From Symsagittifera roscoffensis (taxonomy: Eukaryota > Xenacoelomorpha > Acoela > Convolutidae), in contig NC_087068.1 of the NCBI RefSeq assembly GCF_963678635.1, forward strand, positions 40,077,649 to 40,141,648: 64,000 bases of DNA, written 5' to 3'. Below the pieces are notes generated by a model that ran no database searches, was not told the DNA's origin, and saw only the letters and a list, made by a program, of their open reading frames with translations. Positions 39,836-51,700 of this stretch are shown in pieces (position 1 is the first letter of the stretch; each line of letters opens with the position of its first letter). The position numbers were made by a program, and so were the translations under genes.

Positions 39836-40620
39836 AGTAGACTGATTAGGATATCACCTATCAGATTCAGGGGTTACACCAAAACTCACAAATCAAACCA
39901 ATTAGAAACCTCAACCCACCTAAATCTTTGAAAAAACCAAGATTTTTCTTGGTAGTATAAATCACTTGCTAAATTTATTCCCAACGCAGCATGCCTTACG
40001 GAAAAACTCCAACCTCTTCTGAAAGAGGAAAATCAAAACGAAAAATTGAAAAACCTGAAATCGCCAGTGAAAAAGTTCGAGTGGGGGGAAGAACACACAG
40101 TCGTGATTGAAACTATAAGTAACGCAGTAGCTAATATCTCAAAAGTACATCAATACGATGCAAAACGAAATATAAGGGTTAAATGTGACGCAGGCCACAG
40201 TGGTCTGGGGGCCCCACTTGAGCAACAAACAGATGACGGGACGTGGGCTCCAATCTGGTTGGCATCCAGGGTCCTAAATGTACAAGAAAAAAAATACTCT
40301 ACAAGTGAACTAGAGTTCCTTGCAGTTGTTTGGGCAGTTGATAGATACAAATACTAATTACTCGGATGGGAATTGATCTTTGCAACGGATCATAAAGCCT
40401 TAACATAAGCCCTGGATGGGAATAAATCAAAGAAAATGTTTCAACCCTGGTTGACCCGATGGGTCGACAGATTATTGCCGTATCAATTCGAAATATTTCA
40501 CATTCCAGGGAAAGACATGAGAATCGTCGATTTTTTAATTCGTTACCCGTACAATGATCCATGGCCCGAATCTGAATCAGACGAAATTTTTTTAGTGGCA
40601 ACAATTAACTCTTTTCAAAA
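39836..40620 (+). pseudogene. Gypsy-2 connection and RNase H
   Basis: Connection region: FFLGSINHLLNLFP (about 39,950). RNase H: NIRVKCDAGHSGLGAPLEQ (first Asp), KKYSTSELEFLAVVWAVDRY (Glu), ELIFATDHKAL (Asp) and MFQPWLTRWVDRLLPYQFEI, then HIPGKDMRIVDFL (last Asp region). All four acidic positions are recognisable. A TAA at about 40,357 and a TAA in the HKAL segment interrupt it. Confidence 0.85.
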
Positions 40621-41440
40621 AGCTTTAAACTGCATGAAGAGTAGGCTAGAAAACAATTGTCCGCTCAACCGGATCGGAAACTTTCTAGAGGTTTGTAGAA
40701 GGAATGGGGTAAATAACTCATCTCCTCGTGGTTGCTTTTGCAATCAACACGGTTAAAAACGAACAAAGCTCAACCGGAACGAAATAAATTAACTTTCGTG
40801 ACCGTTCAAACAGTTAAACACCAGCCTGCAAATAAAATCAAACACTTTCTGTCATTTTCAACCCAGCATACAGTCGATCTGCAATACTGCAAAAACAATC
40901 CAAAATCCAGCGAAATCAAAAAAAGCGAATTCGTCGAAAAAATTGACCGAGAGAAACTATTTAAACCGATCAAACGACTGGTGGTCAGACACATCACAGG
41001 AACATTGGAGAAGTGAAGACAGTGAGGAAAGCATGCTGGACCCGCGGTGGAACCGTTCCATGACCAACACGAACTAAATGTCGGAGGAGGAGATGATACA
41101 GAGACCAAGACAAGACAATTTATCAGAGGGAGGCGAAGAAATAAAAACAACTCAGAGAGTCAGACGCGACACCAGTCCCGGATGAAATGGCAACTATCGA
41201 CCAAGATGCAACCGTGAGCTGGAAGCGGACACGGAGGAGAAATCACAAGCGCCCATCAGCATATTGCCAGCGCAGCCAAAAGAAACCTAAATAAACGATG
41301 TACAGATGATCCAGGTTGATCTTGCGAACACATAAGATAACAATGACGAACAAGAGATCAGTACAATTGAACCACTTCGACGAAGTAAGCACAGCACACG
41401 AGAAGAGTAGGAGCTGCTAAGGCAGCCACGAGAAGACACA
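40621..41440 (+). other. Gypsy-2 spacer between RNase H and integrase
   Basis: A low-complexity Lys/Asn/Glu-rich stretch in broken frames (NKIKHFLSFSTQHTVDLQYC, then EFVEKIDREKLFKPI). Probably the variable pol linker. The opposite-strand frames at 40,806 and 41,287 are shadows. Confidence 0.5.
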
Positions 41441-42310
41441 TTGGATAACCTCTCGAAGCTATTTGATAAGAATCTCCTGGCTGAGCTAACGTCCGAAGCT
41501 ACCTGGACGGATTGGCTCAGGCAGTTGATAGAACGAGGGGACAAGCAGGGCTTCGGACTAATGAGACCCTGTACCAATCTTTGTGGACGCATATGGCGGT
41601 GCAAGACGACTGCATTCTAGTGGACAACAGACTAGCCTACCAGTAAACTACGACAGGCAGTAATGAAGCGAATCTATCGAGGACACCCGGGACAGGAGGG
41701 CGTGCTGGAAACTTCGCGATACCTGTGGTGGCCTCATATGCACAAGGACATTGTGAACCTCGCGGAAGAATGCCGTAGTTGTACCAGATATGGTAAGAAC
41801 GTTAAATGTCTAAATCCTAAAAATGCATCGAAACCAATACCACTGCTTATGCAGCCGGGTCAGGAATTACAGATAGATTATGCGGGGCAAATTGAAAATC
41901 ATTATGGAAAAAATCTACTTGCTAGTAGCTATAGATAGATTCTCGAAACTACCCTCATCATTGAAAGTATTAAAATCAACAAGCGGAAAGTGTACTGTGA
42001 AATTTTTTGGATACGCACGGCATCACATAATCGATTCGTTCACATCATTTTTTGGGCTTCAAGGGCATACACTTAAGAAATTTTGCGCTCAAAATAACAT
42101 TGAAAAATATTCTATCCAGTGGGTGTCCATCGGGGTTGCGGACTTGTTGAACGAACCATCCAAATAACAAAGTAAAGACTGGGGGTAATGTTATTAGAAG
42201 ATAACATACGTCCAATCAAACTCTTTCTCAGCACAATCATTCGTGATCTACGGTGGAATAAACATAAAACTATCCAATATTCTCCAACCCAGGCACAGTT
42301 TGCAAGACTG
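41441..42310 (+). pseudogene. Gypsy-2 integrase
   Basis: Lead-in at about 41,450 (NLSKLFDKNLLAELTSEAT). Zinc-binding module: MKRIYRGHPGQEGVLETSRY, then WWPHMHKDIVNLAEECRSC (HHCC, 41,663-41,790). Core: ELQIDYAGQIEN (first Asp), then LLVAIDRFSKLPS in the next frame (about 41,918-41,955), then GLVERTIQITK (Glu, about 42,135), then IRDLRWNKHKTIQYSPTQAQF. The second catalytic Asp region is poorly preserved. At least three shifts or stops. Confidence 0.83.
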
Positions 42311-42359
42311 TCGAAAAATCGAAAAATAAATTTAAAATTATACGTGACGAATTTATAAT

Positions 42360-43625
42360 TGATTCTGACTATTTAGACAAACAGCACCTGGAGCGATCAG
42401 CGTTGGCAGCCTCGCAACTCAAAAGGAGAATTGACCAATCCAGGGAGAACTTAAAAATCGTGAGGAAGGGGGAACTCAGCAGAGACACTAGTTCGATTTT
42501 TAAACAACAACTGAACACAGCACGGGATCGCCCACCAGCAAAAGCACTCAAAGAACTGTTGGAAGAGTACGACCGGTGAACGAAGAACGGAGAGACGCCG
42601 CGAAGAACGACAGTCGCCGAATTTTGGATGCAGCTGGCCAGTCCAATCCTGAACTCATGAAAGAAATGATATACTCATGGCAAAAGGGATTTAAAGAAGA
42701 CCAGGAAGAAGAGACCACACATTCTACAAAAAAAAACGATACTTCGCAAAAACGATTTGAGGAAAAGCGGCCAGCCACTCACGAAATTGCTTAAAGAGAA
42801 TATAACGTCCGAAACACTGACGACCGTGAAAATTTCCGCAGGCTTGATATATCGAAAGTCAGACATCGTAGAAGCTAAAATCAACCTGCAGCCAGAAACA
42901 ACAAAAGCTTGGAGTAAAAACCCATCAGCAGAGCCACGTAAAAAAGTAGAGTGAATAAGATGAGGAACTGCATTGACACGCGCGGCCGGCCAATTTTTCA
43001 TACCCAATCGAACGTTTTCAACAAAGCCCCACCGTCGTAGCCTCAAAAGATACAGAAGCTGGGGGCCCGAATCTTGCCATCAAGCGAGCTAAGCCAAACA
43101 AAGCTGGACCCGGATCGACAAGCGGACCAAAAACTCAAGAAGAGGTTGCTTTGAAAAAAGCTGAGAAGAATACGTAAAAAGGAAAAGTCACCGCGGGAAA
43201 AGAAAACCCGGCATTGAGTCAATCAGTTGCAGAGAATACCAACATAATACTAACAACAACAACACACAATCAAGTTCAACACCCAGAAAACAACAAAAGA
43301 GCAAACTAAAGAAAGTGGAAAAAGAAGGGTGCATCAGACGACTCCAGCATAGAAGACTCCGGAGTAAGAAGAAGCTCACGCCAAAATAAGAGCAAGGGAA
43401 CCCAACGCTTTGGGCACCAGGTAAAGCATTCCATCAAATAACTTTCGGAGAAAAAAAATTTCGAGAGGAGCTTTCTTAAAGGCGGCGTTGCAAGAATACA
43501 GAAGACGACTAACAAATTTCAAATCGCAGAGCGACATACCAATTGAAACGAGATTGGAGCTGCTAGAGAGACACCTTTTCAAACGAAAACTCGGTTACGA
43601 AAAAAAATTTTTCAATCGAGGGCCA
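42360..43625 (+). pseudogene. Gypsy-2 pol tail, charged
   Basis: Broken frames rich in Lys, Arg, Glu, Ser and Gln (SALAASQLKRRIDQSREN, then LTKLLKENITSETLTTVKIS, then ESISCREYQHNTNNNNTQ). The order and charge pattern fit the long C-terminal extension of this gypsy group. No catalytic motif. Minus-strand frames here are shadows. Confidence 0.6.
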
Positions 43626-43708
43626 TGTGATACTGCTACTGCAATAGAAATTGAATTCTTTGGAATTTTACATTATTTTTCCAACAAGATACCTCGTAGG
43701 ATATCACA
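43626..43708 (+). repeat. Gypsy-2 3' LTR, internally deleted
   Basis: Keeps the first 22 bp and about the last 60 bp of the 240-bp LTR; roughly 157 bp of the middle is missing. Confidence 0.8.
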
Positions 43709-44859
43709 GGCACGAAATAACATTTATTGAATCTATAACGACAAAGTATTGGGAACAACGTTGGAAAAAAAGTTCCAGAATTCAGAAGTCCTGAACTTAA
43801 GGTTACAGTTTGCAGTCATTTTTGTTTGTCTAAAAACGCTTAGGTTTCAAATTTTCCTCCCCTTCTTCTCCCCTGCTTGACCACAGGTCATTAGCAAACG
43901 AGTGAGCTCTAGCTTCTTATAATAAAATATTTTCTTCAAATTTTAGCAACGGAAACCTATCTGCGACAACAAAGAGTACTAAATCAAATAAGCTACTAAT
44001 ATACTCTTTCGATCGAGTGATGCATGCAATTGTGAAATTTTGACTATTAGGATATTCTTCAAATTAAATTACCAAAAAAAAAAGAAATCTCATTTTGACA
44101 AATGCTAACTCAGACAGGGAAACATCAAAAAACCTTCTCTTTGAAAACTTTAGCTCAGACGATCGTTTATTTTGATAGTATATGCGCGAACATCTATAGA
44201 CGATTGCAACAGAAACGCAACAAAAATTCCACGACGCTTTTGCACTTAACAACAGTCAAATCATCTGCGACGAAAATAGTTGCTTTTTGAAGACCGCTAT
44301 CAATGTCACAAAAAAAGACCTTTGAAGCGAATCTTCAGCCAACTGAAAGCAGACAGCTGAAATTTGTACAACTGACCGACGCGAACCGTAGCTGGAAAAA
44401 CCGAATTGATAGAGCCTCGAACCAAAAGTCCATCCTAATTGATAGTCACGTTGGCCGAAAGACAAAAAGAACGAAACTGAGCTCATCCAAAAACTGCAAC
44501 TAAGCCGAACCTCTAAATTAACTGAATTGACTAGTTTGTCGAAAAACAACAAAAACCGGTAAGTTATCAAGCGAAACATGATTTGGCCGAAGTAACTGAA
44601 AACGACGGTGCCAAAAATGCCAAAAAAGCCATCAGTGCACTAAGCCTACGGCTTACAACGCACGGTCGAAATTTGGAGCGCGGTTTCTACATTTAGATCA
44701 GGAAATCTGAACTACAAATAAGGTGTAAGATCGACTTAGTTTTTCTATGCGCTCGAAAATTTAATGTCCTTAAGAAAACCTCATTTTGAGCTAGAGAGTT
44801 AATTACGATGAGGTTTTTTGAAACAGATAAGAAAACCGTACTAGACAGCTAACAAAATA
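43709..44859. other. Unassigned AT-rich DNA
   Basis: Several 60-107-codon frames on both strands, none with recognisable features. May be flank or an unrecognised part of BEL-2. Confidence 0.35.
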
Positions 44860-45589
44860 CAGTGCTGATTTAAATTATCCGGACAAAACGAACAAAACTT
44901 GAATTTTCAAACGCGTTTTTCTCAAATTGGGTTAAGATTAGACAAAAAGTGAAGAGAACAAAAGTTGCTTAGAATTTCACCAGAATTAATATGGTGCCAT
45001 TTTTTCTCCGAAATTCTCAACAAATATTTTACCCCAAAAATGGGTCATTTTGGCTTTTTTCAATTAATCAAGAATTACGCGGAAACTACTTTGTTAAATG
45101 ATAAAAAAATTATATCACAGGAAGCCCCTTACGCATTTCAACAAAGTTTAAGAAGGGTTAAATCTCCAAAAATTTTTGCAAATTGTGTAAAATTTGTTTT
45201 TAAGCAAAGATTCTGGGTTTTATGTAGGAAAAATCATGTATTGACTATCAAGTGAAAATTTTTTCTTCTATACTGGTTTTTGTAGATTTAACCTTTCTTA
45301 AACTTTGTTGGTCTGTGCAAGAGACCTCTTGTGATATATCTTCCTTATCAACTAACAAAGTAGTTTCCGCGTAATTCTTGATTAATTGAAAAAAGCCAAA
45401 ATGACCCATTTTTGGGGTAAAATTTTTGTTGAGAATTTCGGAGAAAAAATGGCACCATATTAATTCTGGTGAAATTTTAAGCAACTTTTGTTATCTTTAC
45501 TTTTTGTCTAATTTTAATCCAATTTGAGAAAAACGCGTTTGAAAATTCAAGTTTTGTTCGATTTGTCCGGATAATTTAAATCAGCAATG
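44860..45589. mobile_element. 730-bp foldback with Tc1-like ends
   Basis: Arms of about 310 bp (44,860-45,170 and 45,283-45,589) are imperfect inverted repeats with a spacer of about 112 bp. The ends read CAGTGCTGATTTAAATTATC and, in complement, CATTGCTGATTTAAATTATC, flanked by TA on both sides. CAGT-type ends and TA duplications are typical of Tc1/mariner elements, so this is probably a long-inverted-repeat non-autonomous relative. The 96- and 78-codon frames in the arms are the same sequence read from each arm, not separate genes. Confidence 0.88.
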
Positions 45590-45999
45590 TAGTACCTACC
45601 CAGTGTGCTAGCTACTCAGCCTGGAACAAGAGGTTATGTGATTGAAAAAAATTCCAAAAAAAGGACTTCTACTAACTTTTTGTATTTTTCCTTATTGAAA
45701 ACAGGCATTTGATTGTTGATAAAAATTTGTTCGATTCGCCCCGTTTTCGGCCACATAGTACCGCGACCGTTGAAATTACAGTTTCACCGAAACGCCTCAC
45801 TATTTATCCAGCAAACAGCAAGAATAAAGCTATAAACAACCACATCTAAGTATTACTGGAATTTTACGCATTTACAGTAAAAACTTTATGTTTTAATTAT
45901 CGCCGTGACTAAAATTTTCACACGAAAAAGTTCAGCCAAATAGTCAACTATAGTTGATGAACAATGAAACAGACATATTGTCAGACACTATCAATGGTT

Positions 46000-46345
46000 T
46001 TACAATTTGCCCTCTAGCTCCAAGAATACATTACCAGTAACAAAAAAGTAACAATAGAGAAACGCCACATACATCCAGTTCCTAGCATAAAATTCAATTT
46101 CAATGCAAAAAACCGAAAAATATCTTTTCAACACCTACCCAAAAAATTTTAGAGCAAAATTTATAACATGGCCCGATATATTCCTTAAGCATCAATCGAA
46201 TCAAGATAATGTAAGTTAATGTACCGATGTAAGCTTGTTGCCGTTTTGATTAAAAACAAAAACAAAAGAGCAGCCATTGTTTACGTACAACACAAACAGA
46301 TACCCAATATTTACTATGCTTATTTCAAACAGGAAAGTCTTTTAA
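46000..46345 (+). pseudogene. BEL-2 homologue of the 5' accessory frame
   Basis: Translating in shifting frames gives NTLPVTKK, then TIEKRHIHPVPSIKFNFNA, then KFITWPDIFLKHQSNQDN, then RAAIVYVQHKQIPNIY. These align in order with BEL-1 accessory protein residues 27-35, 40-53, 75-96 and 113-129. The spacing is kept but the frame is broken by stops and shifts. The similarity across two distinct element copies supports a real ancestral protein. Confidence 0.7.
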
Positions 46346-46440
46346 AAACACAAAACGTTTAAATCAAAAAAACATTAAACGACAAAAATTTAGTTTATAA
46401 GCTTAAGGTAATACGACCTACATAGGAACAAAAAACATGA

Positions 46441-48185
46441 GATCATTTCGCCGCAGATTCTTCATTTTAGCTGAGCTTGGCAACGATCTAAAGCAAGCCG
46501 ACCATTAATTTAATTTTAAAATTTTCAAAAAGAAGAGGGTTCTGCACTATTCGAGGTTTGTGAGAAAAATACAAACCCTGAGTTTTTTTGATTTAATCAA
46601 TCATTCAGTTCAGTCTCATAGTTTGCTCTCCTATGATGCTTGGAGATGATAGATGATTGGCATTAAAACAAACAAATTGTCAGACACTTTCAAATTGTTC
46701 AAGGATAGGCTTCCTTACTCCTTAAATACATTACCAGTACAGATAGAGAAACGGCACATACATTCAGTTGCTTGCTTAAATTTTAGTTTGAAGGTAATGA
46801 ACCGAAAAAAAGACCTTCAAATATCTTTTCATTAACTACGCAAAAAGTTTAGAACAGGCCAAAAAGGATAACAGTCCAATATTTAGTCATTAACTCCCTG
46901 AGTAAGCATCGATCGAAACAAGTTTTGCTCTCTAACACCAAAAAAGCACAATAAACTCGTAATTTTTTATGCTATGAAGGTTTTTAATGAAGAACATTTA
47001 CAATTTTGGCTGTTGTTTTCTGGATGAAATTTAAAACGTGTCAAATCATTCCCCCGCAGATTCTGCTTTTTAGCTGAGCTTGGCAACAAACTAAAGCAAA
47101 CCGACCATTAATATAAACTTAAAATTTTTCAAAAAGAAGAGGGTCCTGCGCTATTCGAGGTTTGTAAGAAAAATACAAACCATGAGTTTCTTTGGTTTAG
47201 TCAATCATTGAGTTCAGTCTCATAATTTGCTCTCCTATTTTATGGATGAATTACACATAGTGCATTGGCATTAAAACAAACAAATTGTCTGACACTTTCA
47301 AGATTGTTCAAGGATGTGCTTCCTCGCTCCTTAAATAGATTACCAATAAAGATAGAGAAACGGCACATACATTCAGTTGCTTGCTTAAATATTGTTTTGA
47401 AGGTAATGAACCGAAAAAAAGACCTTCAAATATCTTTTCATTAACTACGCAAAAAGTTTAGAACAGGCCAAAAAGGATAACAGTCCAATATTTAGTCATT
47501 AACTCCCTGAGTAAGCATCGATCGAAACAAGTTTTGCTCTCTAACACCAAAAAAGCACAATAAACTCGTAATTTTTTATGCTATGAAGGTTTTTAATGAA
47601 GAACATTTACAATTTTGGCTGTTGTTTTCTGGATGAAATTTAAAACGTGTCAAATCATTCCCCCGCAGATTCTGCTTTTTAGCTGAGCTTGGCAACAAAC
47701 TAAAGCAAACCGACCATTAATATAAACTTAAAATTTTTCAAAAAGAAGAGGGTCCTGCGCTATTCGAGGTTTGTAAGAAAAATACAAACCATGAGTTTCT
47801 TTGGTTTAGTCAATCATTGAGTTCAGTCTCATAATTTGCTCTCCTATTTTATGGATGAATTACACATAGTGCATTGGCATTAAAATAAACAAATTGTCTG
47901 ACACTTTCAAGATTGTTCAAGGATGTGCTTCCTCGCTCCTTAAATAGATTACCAATAAAGATAGAGAAACGGCACATACATTCAGTTGCTTGCTTAAATA
48001 TTGTTTTGAAGGTAATGAACCGAAAAAAGACCATAAAATATCTTTTCGCTAACTACGCAAAAAGTTTAGAGCAGACTAAAAATGATAACAATGCAATATT
48101 TAATCATTAACTCCCTGAGTAAGCATCGATCGAAACAAGTTGTGATCTCTAACACCAAAAAAGCTTATAGCGATTTTGAATAAAT
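46441..48185 (+). repeat. Tandem array of about 604-bp units carrying accessory-frame pieces
   Basis: Units start CCGCAGATTCTKCWTTTTAG at about 46,450, 47,052 and 47,656; the last is partial. The second and third are almost identical, the first more diverged. Each contains a segment reading SLNTLP or SLNRLP, then IEKRHIHSVACLN, then MNRKK, and in another frame INSLSKHRSKQV, matching the accessory protein of BEL-1. The array was therefore made by repeated duplication of the accessory region and its upstream spacer. Confidence 0.85.
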
Positions 48186-48960
48186 CATAAAAATAGACGA
48201 GCAGCCATTGTAAACATAAAAAATAAAAACAAAACAATTTTTACTACCCTTATTTCAAGTTAATTCGAGCAGGATCTTTGAAGATTAGTATGATTAAATT
48301 TTACTTTCACAAACCATCCAAAGACAAAGAATTAATCATCAGAAAAAAAACAACACACCCGACAGCATTCTTTAGAAAAGAAAACCGGAAAACTTCTTAT
48401 CTTTTTCCATTTTAACAGAGCTTGTCAACGAAAAAAAACTCGCAAACCAGGATGTAGAATTTAGGAAACGTTATTAGGATAAAAAACGTTTTCAAAAAGA
48501 ACACAGTCTAGTACTATTCAAAATTTAAAAGACATCTACAAACGCTTAGTTCTTTTAGTTAAGTTTATCATGCAGTTATTCTGGTAAATTAAACCCCCAT
48601 TTTGTTTCCTAAAAGTCATCAACTTGACTGAACTCTAGACTAAACCCAAAAATCAAACAACCGTTTTTTAGTTGAAAATTAATTAAGTTGTTAACCTGAT
48701 GGATCGAATAAATTTTATCTAACAAAGTAAAGATTGACGAGAAATTTTTTTGAGATGAATTAAAAAAAAACAGACTGTGTATTTTCAAATAGCAGACCAG
48801 CTAAAATTAAAAAATCAAAAAAAATTTTCAGCAGCATACAAATAACCTCAAAGGAAAACGCACTATCGCAACAAAAGTCACAAAAAAACTATTAAATCTT
48901 GCATAACGTGCTTCTGAAGTTGAGCCAGAAGAAGACAAGGTAGTAAATCAGCAAAAAATA
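48186..48960 (+). other. BEL-2 between the array and RepC
   Basis: Begins with GAGCAGCCATTGT (about 48,200), the word that precedes the IVYVQ segment in 46,000-46,345, so the last array unit runs on into the C-terminal half. After about 48,290 no gene is recognisable, although the N-terminal part of gag should lie here. Confidence 0.5.
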
Positions 48961-49495
48961 CAAGACTGCTCGTATCAGGGTGAAACCCAGAATGTTCCGA
49001 CTGCCTTTAAGTTTTATGGAGCAGCAGTAATAACATTTAAAAAATTAAATGAAATAAATTAAAACGAACATTTGTTTTCTCTAAATTTGAAATTTTTATG
49101 AAAATCATCCCCCCACACGCCATATAAAGTACAAAAGAAAAGATTTCGCTCCTGGTAACAAATCATTTATGGCAAACAAGCTTCGTTCAACCAGTTTGAA
49201 CGATTTATAAGACGGATTAAATCTCCGCTTACGCGTTAATTGCGCGAATTATATCGCGCGTTAATTGTCCCAAATTGGCCAAAATAGCAATCTTTAAACC
49301 CCTGTAACTTTACGAAAAATGATAACAGGTGAAATATTTTTTCAAATTTGAGCTCAGGACAACAATACCTTTCGAATGATATAAAAAAAGTTCCGTTAAA
49401 AATGGCTAGTCAAAAAAATTAAATTTGTCTGAAGAAAAAAAAACCCACCCCGAGCACAATTATTCCGTTACTTTCGTATCGAAAGTCGGAACAAC
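48961..49495 (+). mobile_element. RepC repeat, copy 2
   Basis: 535 bp, from CAAGACTGCTCGTATCAGGG to CGAAAGTCGGAACAAC. Both end hairpins are present (the left one with a mismatch). Non-coding. Confidence 0.88.
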
Positions 49496-49543
49496 AATTC
49501 GTTCTAAAAGAAGCTATTTTCACAGCGCTCAAAATTTGTATCA

Positions 49544-49849
49544 ATGGCTTTGAGTGAACGTCAGAGAGAAGAAGCTCTCGCAAAAAAACCAGAGCAACTT
49601 GAACACCAAACAGAGGCTACGTTTCATTTAAAAAAGCAAACGTTTCAACTTCAGCTGAGGAAAAGTCAGATAAAGTTCGATTTTCTAGTTGGGGAACTCC
49701 GTCAAAAACATTTGGAAACAGTTTTGAAAAAAAATTCAATAAAAATAGAAAGGACGCGACGAAAGTCAGTGCTTTCGTCGAATAAGTTCCAGTTGGCGAT
49801 ATCACTCAAAGACACTCAAATGAAAGAAGGCAGTGCTGGAGTTGGATGA
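49544..49849 (+). pseudogene. BEL-2 gag coiled-coil piece
   Basis: 101 open residues: LSERQREEALAKKPEQLEHQ, then LKKQTFQLQLRKSQIKFDFL, then RRKSVLSSNKFQLAISLKDT. It matches residues about 150-245 of BEL-1 gag in order. The frame ends at a TGA at 49,847 and similarity fades, so the Pro/Ser-rich region is mostly lost. Confidence 0.8.
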
Positions 49850-50499
49850 AAAGTCAGTTGTCAGGTCAAAACATGGTGGAGCTCCTGCCGCACGTTGATA
49901 ATGTCAGCTTGGATCCTAGAGCCGAATCTTTATTCTGCTCACGTATCGAACCAATAATATTTAGGAGGAATTTGACATTGGAAGCAGTTACAATCAAACT
50001 TATGGTGCAAACACTCAAGTTACTGCAAACTTTTCTTCGTTTTTGCCGCGTTCCAATCTATATAATTCAAGCAAATTGCATACTCATTCGCCTCCGGCTG
50101 TCATTTGTTTCAATATGTCGCATGAGCAGAATGGTTTTCATCAGACCAATCTCCCCGCCAAAAACTCTATGACGATTGCTCAATAGCCGTTTTTTATTGG
50201 TCATCTCCGCAAACTTTGCTTACCAGACATTTTCAAACCTCAGTGTTTCTTCTATCAAAACACTCAACAATCACATTCCCTTACTGCACCCTAGATGTTC
50301 CGCAATTTTCGATTATTTATCCTAAAAATAGCGACAAAACCTTTGCCAGCGTCTGAATAGTATGAGTAAGAGCAAACTGCATCAACTGCCGCTACAAGCA
50401 TTAAACCTATCACTACACAAATCTTGACTAAAACTTTAACAGTCAGCCAGCAAGGTCCCTAGCCAGAGTAGAACTTGTCCGCCCTTATTGGTAATGTTT

Positions 50500-51700
50500 T
50501 GCAAAGGTCTGAATAGTTTAGTTTCATCAAAAATGCGAGTGATTCAAAGTCGATGATTGTTGATGTTAAAATGACATATTTGAAAACACTAGTCTCAGGG
50601 AAACGAAGAACGCAATTGCTGCATTTGCTTACTGTTGAGCAATGGGTGCATTTTGCCTAACACTGAGAAAAAGCGCATTGAAAACTCCGAAGGGTAAATT
50701 AGGAAACCCACAGACATCATCAATGCTCACATGAAATACTGTAAAACTTTTCCGTTGATATTGTCCAATTCGGAAAGCAGATTAAATTAAATTTGGTTCC
50801 TGTTATTCTAGTCCTGTTGCCAGTTTGAAACCACTCGGATTCAAATACGGTTTGTAGTGTACCTCAGACTTGATTTTGGTTGTTTTGAAATTGCATTCAT
50901 TTAAGAACGTGTCGTTGTCAATCTGCTCGGTTAAGATATAATGAAACATCCAACAACTTTTGATTTCAACGACCGATATCTCTCACAAAGCTGAAAGCCA
51001 TGAGCTTATTTGTTTCAGCACTAACAAGATCAGAGCTGAAGAGGCATCAAAATGGGGTTTCCATAAATCGACCATAAACTGTCATAAAAAAGATGAAACG
51101 TCAGACATAAGATCAATCCGTGCATCCAGTGCAAGGGTAAAAACCAGTTGTAATGTTTCTCATATCACCGTCCAAAGGAAGCTGTTTTTGCTTGACTGTA
51201 CTTAGATAATTTTTTTCGGAAGTGCTATAAGGCCCGCAAATACTGTAAGCCTGGTTAAGAAAGCACATAAAAAGTCTTCTCTTATAGCCGACAGACAAGA
51301 AGGATAACACTAAAAGAAAACAGGCCATCAGATTTCAAGCAACATCGTCCCGCTGAATTGCACCAAACCAGTGATTTCCTTTTCCGACTTTCGGTTGGTC
51401 GTCCGTCAAAAATTTCAGGACTCTTTCTTGCGCTCTAGTTAGAAATATGTTCAAGAACAGACTTGGTCACTGCCCCTGTTATGTGCTACTATTGTTGTAT
51501 CCACTCATAGGGTTCATGTGGCAAATATCGCAAAAATTTAAACTCAACTGGTTCAAAAATAAACTTTCTGGAGAAAGGTTTTTTCCGACGGCATCCATTG
51601 GAACCGAGCAAATTGACGTAAGCGTGTTCGCTAAAATTGATTGCTTTGAGTACAGTTAGAACTTTTTTCTGTTCGTTAAAGATATTCTGAGCGCTGGTTA
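50500..51700 (+). pseudogene. BEL-2 gag C-terminal and protease remnants
   Basis: Short blocks recognisable against BEL-1: TYLKTLVSGKRRTQLL at about 50,573 (DUF1759 region), PCIQCKGKNQL at about 51,119 (first zinc knuckle), FRKCYKARKYCKPG at about 51,216 (second knuckle) and, near 51,560-51,650, SGERFFPTASIGTEQIDVS then FAKIDCFEYS (protease part). Stops and shifts separate every block. Nothing functional remains. Confidence 0.7.

Larger units (their letters stand above)
35665..43708 (+). mobile_element. Ty3/gypsy-type LTR retrotransposon with duplicated 5' module (Gypsy-2)
   Basis: A plus-strand element with a 240-bp 5' LTR and an internally deleted 83-bp 3' LTR, both starting TGTGATACTGCTACTGCAAT and ending ATCACA. 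The internal order is gag-knuckles-protease (module A), a remnant LTR end, gag-knuckles-protease again (module B), reverse transcriptase, RNase H, integrase and a long charged tail. Sequence similarity to the nematode K02A2.6-like gypsy group is evident in the knuckle region. No matching target duplication. All coding parts are broken. Confidence 0.9.

Noticed and set aside
40806-43582. Long minus-strand frames in Gypsy-2
   Set aside because: Ser/Phe/Leu-rich complements of a Lys/Glu-rich coding strand; no motifs.
44965-45484. Two similar frames on opposite strands (96 and 78 codons)
   Set aside because: They are the same sequence read from the two arms of the foldback.
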